Below are positions 6,754 to 11,256 of a stretch of DNA of 11,256 nucleotides, one piece after another. The translations under genes were made by a program, and so were the position numbers. The stretch comes from Treponema sp. UBA3662 (GTDB lineage: Bacteria; Spirochaetota; Spirochaetia; Treponematales; Treponemataceae). Positions within the stretch are counted from its first letter, which is position 1, and each line of letters starts with the position of its first letter. The notes under the pieces were generated by a model. That model did not search any database, was not told the DNA's origin, and worked only from the letters and a program-made list of their open reading frames with translations. The stretch covers positions 13,738 through 24,993 of the forward strand of contig DFJV01000028.1 of assembly GCA_002373205.1 (NCBI GenBank), given 5' to 3'.

Positions 6754-6769
6754 CAAAAAGGAGAAAAAC

Positions 6770-7489
6770 ATGCCAAACATACCCTTTCAAAACGAAATAA
6801 TTTTACTGCTTTCCGTATTCGCATTCTTTGGAGGACTTGTAGCATTCTTCAGGCTCTTCGGCAAAAACGGAATCTTTGCATGGACGGTAATCTGCACAAT
6901 AGCCGCAAACATAGAAGTCCTTATTCTGGTCCACGCATTCGGAATGGACACTACCCTGGGCAACGTAATATTTGCATCGTCATTTCTGGCAACAGACATC
7001 ATGAGCGAAATCTACGGCAAAAAAGAAGCCAACACTTGCGTAAAGCTTGGAATAGCGGCAAACGTAACCTTCATCCTCATATCGCAGAGCTGGTTCCTCT
7101 ACCTTCCTGCTGAACAGGACACTATGGCACTTCCAATCCGCACGGTCTTTGCAAATACGCCGCGTGTCATGCTTGCAAGCCTCTTTGCATACGCGGTCTG
7201 CGAAATCTATGACGTGTGGGCCTACCACCACCTGTGGAAGCTTACCGAAAAAAAATGCGGCGACAAAAGGCGCTTCCTCTGGCTGCGCAACAACGGCTCC
7301 ACAATGGTAAGCCAGCTTATAAACGTAGTAGTATTCAACCTGCTTGCATTTGCGGGAGTTTTCCCAAGCGGAACCATAATCCAAATCCTTATCTTTGGAT
7401 ACGCAATCTTCCTTGTAACTTCAATCTTGGACACACCCTTCCTCTACTGGGCAAGGCACATTGCAGAAAAGCGCAGGGAAAAGCTTTAA
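6770..7489 (+). CDS. yhhQ: Queuosine precursor transporter (YhhQ / COG1738 family)
   Basis: A 239-residue inner-membrane protein of the Vut_1/COG1738 family; E. coli YhhQ imports preQ0 and preQ1. Hydrophobic helices are seen at about residues 9-28, 36-57, 62-76, 92-112, 132-150, 180-199 and 203-222. The family motif ATDIMSEIYGKKEA (74-87) follows the third helix, and the membrane-embedded SQLINVVVFN (181-190) matches the conserved SQLxDxxxF block. The frame is open upstream into queF, but AAGGAG (6758-6763) six bases before the ATG at 6770 fixes the start. The 16-base gap after queF indicates one operon, so the preQ1 switch may affect both genes if transcription or coupling is involved. Within this family the substrate could be preQ0, preQ1 or queuine; pairing with queF favours preQ0. 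Confidence 0.92.
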   Translation: MPNIPFQNEIILLLSVFAFFGGLVAFFRLFGKNGIFAWTVICTIAANIEVLILVHAFGMDTTLGNVIFASSFLATDIMSEIYGKKEANTCVKLGIAANVTFILISQSWFLYLPAEQDTMALPIRTVFANTPRVMLASLFAYAVCEIYDVWAYHHLWKLTEKKCGDKRRFLWLRNNGSTMVSQLINVVVFNLLAFAGVFPSGTIIQILIFGYAIFLVTSILDTPFLYWARHIAEKRREKL

Positions 7490-7551
7490 AGGATTTTTTA
7501 TTATTGGGAGCCTTTAAAAACTTCTGTTTTTGGGGGCACTTTGAAAAAGTG
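7485..7551 (+). terminator. Possible weak terminator region after the queuosine operon
   Basis: TTTAAAGG (7485-7492, overlapping the transporter stop codon) can pair with CCTTTAAA (7511-7518). A second hairpin (7516-7521 with 7526-7531) shares bases with the first, so the two exclude each other. A third, CACTTT-GAA-AAAGTG (7537-7551), follows. None has a strong GC stem plus a long T run, so termination here is only plausible. Confidence 0.3.
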
Positions 7552-7696
7552 ATGTTTTAAGCCTACGCTATTATAGCGACTTAAAACTCGAAGGAACCTC
7601 GGAAAGATCTCCTAAGGGGAATTTTTCGAGCTTCCCTATTCTTCTGGAGCATATTGCTGGTGGAACTGTGCCCGGCACTCCGTGTCCGGTCAGACC

Positions 7697-7820
7697 ATGC
7701 AATTTCTACCCATTCGCAGGCCAATAGCGCCAAGGAGGGCGCGTCATTTCTTTGCAAAAAAAAATACTGCAAGTTTCCGAAGGAAACTTGTGGGTAAGAA
7801 ATTGCATGGATGCAATTTCT
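7697..7820. repeat. ATGCAATTTCT direct/inverted repeat triplet
   Basis: The 11-mer ATGCAATTTCT occurs at 7697-7707 and 7810-7820, with its reverse complement at 7797-7807. The inverted copy can pair with either partner: as a compact 11-bp hairpin with a 2-base loop (7797-7820), or as a long-range stem with 7697-7712, where matching continues through ACCCA/TGGGT with one bulged base. A separate perfect 9-bp hairpin (7770-7790) lies between them. Confidence 0.75.
7756..7790 (-). terminator. Terminator-like hairpin on the - strand
   Basis: CAAGTTTCC (7770-7778) and GGAAACTTG (7782-7790) form a perfect 9-bp stem with a 3-base loop. In the - direction it is followed by five bases and then nine T (complement of A 7756-7764). 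No - strand gene ends here, so it would serve only an unannotated short transcript, or be part of a repeat element. Confidence 0.45.
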
Positions 7821-7826
7821 ATCCGC

Positions 7827-7855
7827 TTTACAGCCATGACTTTTTGAGCTATCAT
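7827..7855 (+). promoter_or_regulatory. Candidate promoter for the 2H phosphoesterase gene
   Basis: TTTACA (7827-7832) and TATCAT (7850-7855) are 17 bases apart. Initiation near 7862 would leave only about 8 bases before the ATG at 7870, consistent with the absence of a Shine-Dalgarno. Confidence 0.3.
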
Positions 7856-7869
7856 ATAGAATCAGTTCC

Positions 7870-8448
7870 ATGTACAAGAAAAAAGGATTTTCAGAACAGA
7901 CACATTTTATAGGCATTCCCGTAAGCATAGAGCTGGAGGAGCTTGTTGAAGAATGCAGGGAATACATGTCCAGCGTTTACGGCTGCCACTCTGGCTACGG
8001 AACGCCACCGCACATCACACTTATACCGCCATTTGCCCTTGCAGACGGCTTTGATGGCAGGGACCTTCTGGAAGCAGCCTATTCTGCAGCGGATGAATGC
8101 AAGGCTTTGAACCTTCTTCCGCTACAAGTGAATGTCTGTGGATTTGGATCTTTTTCAGAGCGCACTTTGTTTGCAAACGTTCAGGACAGCGACGGCTGGC
8201 AGAAGCTTTATTCCGTCTTTTGCAAAAAAATCTCTTCTGCAATACCGGCAGCTGTAAAAAGGGGTGGCAGGAGATTTTGCCCCCACCTTACAATTGCAAA
8301 CAGGGACATTCCTTCCGGAGCAATGGACCAAGCCCTAAAGCATTTTGCCCAGCTAAACCTGAATGAATCTTTTACCGCAGACAGCATTGCAATCTACACC
8401 CGCAATTCAGGCGGCGGCTGGAAAGAGTGGCAGAGAATCGACTGCTAA
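7870..8448 (+). CDS. 2'-5' RNA ligase / LigT-like 2H phosphoesterase
   Basis: A 192-residue protein of the 2H phosphoesterase superfamily. Both catalytic HxTx signatures are present: PHITLIPPF with H48 and T50, and PHLTIANRD with H139 and T141. They are about 90 residues apart, as expected for the two-lobed fold. The N-terminal FIGIPV strand opens the domain in the usual way. Members act on 2',3'-cyclic phosphates or 2'-5' linkages in RNA or nucleotides; the real substrate here is unknown and LigT identity is only by resemblance. No Shine-Dalgarno precedes the ATG, but the first residues fit the domain start and no better start is visible. The stop codon overlaps the convergent murE stop (bases 8445-8448), so the two genes share an end with no room for a terminator between them. 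Confidence 0.88.
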   Translation: MYKKKGFSEQTHFIGIPVSIELEELVEECREYMSSVYGCHSGYGTPPHITLIPPFALADGFDGRDLLEAAYSAADECKALNLLPLQVNVCGFGSFSERTLFANVQDSDGWQKLYSVFCKKISSAIPAAVKRGGRRFCPHLTIANRDIPSGAMDQALKHFAQLNLNESFTADSIAIYTRNSGGGWKEWQRIDC

Positions 8449-10172
8449 GAAGAAAATCCCATTTCCACAAGGGCGGCTTTTGCTTCGGCAATCTCATCGT
8501 AAGGGGTTGCCTTGTCGCCGTAGATGATGCTGTTTTCGTGGCTTTTTCCAAGCAGGAGAACGATGTCGTCTTTTTCTGCCAGAGAGAAGGCCTTGCGTAT
8601 AGCCTGGCGGCGGTCTGGAATAAGAAGCAAGTCCTTGTCCTTAACCTTGCCCTCTTTTATTGCCCCCTGGGCTATGTCTTCAAGGATTTTCATGCTGTCT
8701 TCAAAGCGGGGGTCTTCGTCCGTTAGAATTTCCGTTGAACAGAAGCGGGCGGCAACGGCTCCCTGCAGGGGACGCTTTTTTGTGTCCCTCTCCCCTCCCG
8801 AACCAAAGACGCATATTATGTTTCCAGAGCAACGCTTTTTTAGCGGGGGGAAAATGGTTTCAAAAGAAGACGGGGTGTGGGCATAGTCAACGATTACTTC
8901 AAAAGGCTGACCGCAGTCTATTACAGTCATTCGGCCTGTTACCGGAAGAAGCTTTTGGGTAAGCTCTGCAAGCTTTGCAAGGGGAATGAGAGTTGTTCCG
9001 CTTACCGCAATAAGGGCGGCGGTTATGTTGTAGGCATTGAATGCACCGGGAAGCGGAGCCTTTACGTGGATTACGCGCTCGCCTTCCGGTACGGAGGAAT
9101 CAAAGCGGTGCATGCTGAATGTTATTCCGTAGCGGGCACTTGCTATGTTGCGGCTGGAGATATAGGCCATATTCTGGGGCACAGGCGGTAGTGGTGCAGC
9201 CTTTATTTCTTCTGCTGCCTGCTTTCCGGCCATGCCCTCCGTTGTAAAGCCCACAACCTTCTTAGAGGTAGCGGAAGCAAAATATGATGCGGCTGGGTCT
9301 TCCAAGTTTACAATTCCAAAAGAGGGAACCTTTGTTTCCTTTCCGGCAATTAGCTTTGTGTGACTAACCTTGTCCAAAGCGCGGAAAAGGTTTGCCTTGT
9401 CGCTCTTGTACTGCTCGTAAGTACCGTGGAATTCCAGGTGTTCAAGCGTTACGTTCATGAATAGTGCGCAGTCAAATTTTACGTCGCCCAAACGGTTTGT
9501 CTTTGTGCTTAAGCCGTGGCTGGAAGATTCAACTACTGCGTGGGTACAGCCGTTCTGAAGCATTTCGTAAAGTTCCCGCTGAACAATTGGAGCCTCAGGC
9601 GTTGTCTGGTGCTGGGGATTGTTAACCGCCTCTCCGCCAAGTGAATACTGGACGGTGCTTATAAAGCCGGCCTTAATTCCGCTAAGACGCAAAAGCTGCC
9701 AGATAAAGGACACTGTGGAAGACTTGCCTTCGGTTCCGGTTACACCGTAAATTACAAGGTGGCTGGAAGGGTCATCGTAAAAAGATGCGCTTATTGGAGA
9801 CATTGCAAAACGGCTGGACGGAACTTTTACAAAAGCCACGTCTCCTTTGCCGGCACGCGCATTTTTTACTGCGGATGCGATTGAATCTTTTTCTTCCGCG
9901 GAAAATTCATCCTGGTAGACTACCGCACAAGCACCGTTTTCTATTGCCTTGCAAATAAATTTATTGCCTGTTGTGTGGGTGCCCGGTAGCGCAAAAAAGA
10001 GGGTGTTTTCTTTTACCGAGCGGCTGTCAAATTCAAGTTTTTCTATGACGCAATTCTTTGCATTTTCTAAGGATGCTGTCTGGTCAGATGGGCTTCCGCT
10101 TTCGTCTGTAAAAGTATATTCAAGTGGGGAATCTTTTATTCCTGCAAGTATTTGTTCCAATGTCTTTTTCAT
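8445..10172 (-). CDS. murE: UDP-MurNAc-tripeptide synthetase (MurE-type Mur ligase)
   Basis: A 575-residue cytoplasmic ATP-dependent ligase that adds the third amino acid to UDP-MurNAc-L-Ala-D-Glu. An N-terminal UDP-sugar-binding domain (about 1-135, with FDSRSV at 48-53) is followed by the ATPase domain. The P-loop is GVTGTEGKSS (143-152, usual core GTNGKT). TTPEA is at 190-194. HLEFHGTYEQYKSDKANLF (245-263) carries the carbamylated lysine K259. DYAHTPSS (429-436) opens the C-terminal domain. The substrate-recognition motif, DNPR in diaminopimelate enzymes, reads EDPR (486-489) within LTDEDPR, and the late GKGHE is GKSHE (542-546). It is longer than the roughly 490-residue norm, with apparent extra sequence around 284-345. 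The incoming amino acid (diaminopimelate, ornithine or lysine) cannot be fixed from sequence alone. The ATG lacks a good Shine-Dalgarno. Upstream and divergent is an insertion sequence. Confidence 0.92.
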   Translation of the reverse strand: MKKTLEQILAGIKDSPLEYTFTDESGSPSDQTASLENAKNCVIEKLEFDSRSVKENTLFFALPGTHTTGNKFICKAIENGACAVVYQDEFSAEEKDSIASAVKNARAGKGDVAFVKVPSSRFAMSPISASFYDDPSSHLVIYGVTGTEGKSSTVSFIWQLLRLSGIKAGFISTVQYSLGGEAVNNPQHQTTPEAPIVQRELYEMLQNGCTHAVVESSSHGLSTKTNRLGDVKFDCALFMNVTLEHLEFHGTYEQYKSDKANLFRALDKVSHTKLIAGKETKVPSFGIVNLEDPAASYFASATSKKVVGFTTEGMAGKQAAEEIKAAPLPPVPQNMAYISSRNIASARYGITFSMHRFDSSVPEGERVIHVKAPLPGAFNAYNITAALIAVSGTTLIPLAKLAELTQKLLPVTGRMTVIDCGQPFEVIVDYAHTPSSFETIFPPLKKRCSGNIICVFGSGGERDTKKRPLQGAVAARFCSTEILTDEDPRFEDSMKILEDIAQGAIKEGKVKDKDLLLIPDRRQAIRKAFSLAEKDDIVLLLGKSHENSIIYGDKATPYDEIAEAKAALVEMGFSS

Positions 10173-10178
10173 GGCTAT

Positions 10179-10207
10179 AGCATATACCTAAGACAATAAA
10201 GTTTCAA
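10179..10207 (-). promoter_or_regulatory. Candidate murE promoter, very close to the start codon
   Basis: On the - strand TTGAAA (complement of 10202-10207) is followed by TATGCT after 17 bases (complement of 10179-10184), or TATATG after 15. Either places initiation within a few bases of the murE ATG at 10172, implying a leaderless or nearly leaderless message. The promoter lies about 65 bases from the presumed left end of the insertion sequence and appears intact. Confidence 0.4.
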
Positions 10208-10218
10208 GTTTAGATTTT

Positions 10219-10238
10219 TTCCAAGGGGGGCCTTGGAA
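10219..10238. repeat. 8-bp perfect palindrome with GGGG loop upstream of murE
   Basis: TTCCAAGG (10219-10226) and CCTTGGAA (10231-10238) form a perfect inverted repeat around GGGG. No T run follows on either strand, so it is not an intrinsic terminator. It lies just upstream of the candidate murE -35 box and could be an operator, or simply flank the insertion sequence. Confidence 0.5.
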
Positions 10239-10304
10239 CCCAGAACTAAGGGGCGGGATAAATCGGCTACACTGAACTAGACAAAAAAGATAAGGGGTCG
10301 CAAA

Positions 10305-10601
10305 ATGGAGGAGAATATGGAAAAGCGACCGAGAAGAACATTTACGGAAGAATTCAAGAAACGGATGGTGGAGTTGTACAATGCGGGGAAATCGCGGACT
10401 GAAATCGTGAAAGAATACGATCTGACGCCCTCCGCGCTGGACAGATGGATAAGCAGGATCAACAGGACCGGCTCAAGCAGGGAGAAAGATAACCGGACGG
10501 CAGAAGAGAACGAGCTGATTGAGCTGCGGAAAGAAAACGTCCGCCTGCGGCTGGAGAATGAAATCCTAAAAAAAGCAGCGCTGATCTTCGCGGAAAAATA
10601 G
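10305..10601 (+). CDS. IS3-family transposase OrfA
   Basis: A 98-residue DNA-binding subunit. RRTFTEEFKKRMVELY (10-25) followed by EIVKEYDLTPSALDRWI (33-49) is the helix-turn-helix of the HTH_Tnp_1 type that recognises the element ends. Residues 66-90 (TAEENELIELRKENVRL and onward) form the leucine-zipper coiled coil used for OrfA/OrfAB multimerisation. The start may be the ATG at 10305, or the ATG at 10317 behind GGAGGAG; homologous proteins often start close to the EKRPRRTF segment. The frame ends at TAG 10599-10601, soon after the slippery site at 10568-10574. OrfA alone usually moderates transposition, while the frameshifted OrfAB fusion is the active transposase. Confidence 0.92.
   Translation: MEENMEKRPRRTFTEEFKKRMVELYNAGKSRTEIVKEYDLTPSALDRWISRINRTGSSREKDNRTAEENELIELRKENVRLRLENEILKKAALIFAEK
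10568..10575 (+). other. Programmed -1 frameshift site (A AAA AAA G)
   Basis: Seven A followed by G lie in exact phase with orfA: the codons are CTA AAA AAA GCA, so the heptamer A-AAA-AAA lets both tRNAs re-pair after a -1 slip. The -1 frame is then open through to the window edge. The -1 frame opens only at 10562 (TGA at 10559-10561) and has no ATG before 10643, which supports production of OrfB as an OrfAB fusion. Confidence 0.8.
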
Positions 10602-11256
10602 GATTCATAAAAGCCCGCTCCAAGGAGTTCGGAAGGTCAGCAATGTGCAGGGCGTTGAAGGTGAACCGCAGCACGACGTATTACAAGGCGGACAGAAGGA
10701 AGTCGCTGGAAAAGATTGCGTGCCATGAAAAAGATTTGCAGGACGTGAAGGAAGCGTTCCGGGAGGGAAAGGGGAATTACGGCGCACGGCAGGTGAAGAA
10801 CGCGCTGGCCGTGCGCGGAATCACCATGTCCAGGCGGAAAATCGGCAGGCTCATGGCCGAGCTGGGGCTTGAGAGCGTGTACGGCAAGCCGAAATACACG
10901 AAGCCGGGCACGGTGGCACGGAACTCAAACCATGCGGATGTGTCAAACCTTTTGGGGAGCAGATTCGCGGGCTGGGGCGAGAACGAAGTCATTGTAAGCG
11001 ACCTGACCTATGTGAAGGTCTGCGGCAGATGGTGCTATGTCTGCGTGCTTATAGACCTGTTCAACCGCGAGGTCGTCGGCTGGAGCGTGGGCAGGAACAA
11101 GACTGCGGATTTAGTCCTGGCAGCATTCAATAACGCGGGGATTGACTTGGGCAGGGTGATGATTCTTCACACCGACCGCGGGATGGAATTCTGCGCTGAG
11201 GCAATCGACGATTTTCTCAACAGTCACGGAATCATCAGAAGCCTTTCTCGTCCCGG
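10574..11256 (+). CDS. IS3-family transposase OrfB, 3' truncated by window edge
   Basis: Translated in the -1 frame relative to orfA after the slip at 10568-10574; the feature begins at the first post-slip codon. It has no stop to the window end, giving about 227 residues. The N-terminal part reads SKEFGRSAMCRALKVNRST, typical of IS3 OrfB. Then GNYGARQVKNALAVRGITMS and RRKIGRLMAELGLESVYG form the HTH_21 domain. The integrase core begins with VSDLTYVKV, whose Asp (codon 11000-11002) is the first catalytic residue. HTDRGMEF supplies the second Asp (11174-11176), 58 residues later, the expected spacing. The third residue, Glu, lies beyond the window. An internal ATG at 10643 behind GGAAGG could start a separate OrfB, but it would lack the first residues of the conserved region. 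Nothing visible suggests the copy is broken. Confidence 0.92.

Larger units (their letters stand above)
7490..7869. other. 380-bp gene-free interval dense in inverted repeats
   Basis: No coding frame is supported. Besides the weak hairpins at its left end, it contains CGCTAT-T-ATAGCG (7566-7578), a GGGAA/TTCCC stem (7617-7621 with 7632-7636), CCGGCAC/GTG-T-CCGG (7672-7689, one bulged T), GCGCC/GGCGC (7727-7742), and the competing elements at 7697-7820. The interval looks like one or more intergenic repeat elements or a structured RNA; I cannot name a family. Confidence 0.55.
10273..11256 (+). mobile_element. IS3-family insertion sequence, right end outside window
   Basis: OrfA (helix-turn-helix plus zipper) and OrfB (HTH_21 plus DDE integrase core) in overlapping phases, joined by a slippery A7 run, define an IS3-family element. 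The left boundary is approximate: IS3 ends usually begin with TG, and the TGAACTAGAC at 10273 is the most suitable candidate. Without the right end the terminal inverted repeat and target duplication cannot be verified. Codons such as CGG, GCG and CTG are more frequent than in the neighbouring genes, suggesting a foreign origin. Confidence 0.85.

Noticed and set aside
6650..6769. Longer N-terminus for the queuosine precursor transporter
   Set aside because: It would overlap queF in another frame and encode a non-conserved polar stretch. AAGGAG six bases before 6770 marks the real start.
7640..7700. tRNA-like cloverleaf in the hairpin-rich interval
   Set aside because: No anticodon arm, T-loop GGTTCRA box or acceptor pairing can be assembled from the stems there.
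8427..9191. Several + strand frames under murE
   Set aside because: Antisense shadows of the murE coding frame with no domain features.

Overview
The window looks like a chromosomal segment of a host-associated spirochaete, most likely a Treponema species. This is inferred from protein style (an Rpn-family nuclease with a Treponema-like lysine/glycine repeat tail, an archaeal/fungal-type Asd, a variant MurE) and moderate GC with A/T-rich intergenic DNA. No rRNA or tRNA is present to confirm it.

Layout. Bases 1-242 hold no gene, but contain a GNRA-capped hairpin and a short tandem duplication. A small membrane protein (PF06695 type) follows at 243-761. Next comes a + strand pair, an Mrp/ApbC Fe-S carrier ATPase (876-1730) and a tRNA-dihydrouridine synthase (1727-2692), overlapping by 4 bases. 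On the - strand lie dapA (4855-3950) and asd (3922-2822), a two-gene lysine/diaminopimelate operon with its own promoter and a strong terminator at 2730-2759. Upstream on the same strand is an Rpn-family PD-(D/E)XK nuclease with a C-terminal 8-residue tandem repeat (6039-4945).

Divergent from the nuclease gene is a queuosine module: a candidate preQ1-I riboswitch (6231-6273) directly ahead of queF (start best placed at 6283) and a queuosine-precursor transporter (6770-7489). The riboswitch tail merges with the Shine-Dalgarno, so a translational off-switch sensing preQ1, the QueF product, is a simple model. Bases 7490-7869 are gene-free and rich in inverted repeats, including competing hairpins and a terminator-like element on the - strand. 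A 2'-5' RNA ligase-like 2H phosphoesterase (7870-8448) meets murE (10172-8445, - strand) tail to tail.

The right end is an IS3-family insertion sequence (about 10273 to beyond 11256). Its orfA and orfB are joined by an in-phase A7 slippery site for -1 frameshifting, and orfB is cut by the window edge. Its codon use is richer in G/C than its neighbours', suggesting acquisition from elsewhere.

Working together: DapA and Asd supply the lysine/diaminopimelate branch, and MurE adds the third residue of the peptidoglycan stem peptide. QueF and the transporter supply preQ1 for tRNA queuosine, and Dus also modifies tRNA. I see no defence island, CRISPR array or clearly novel multi-gene system. The best lead is the riboswitch-controlled queF-transporter unit.
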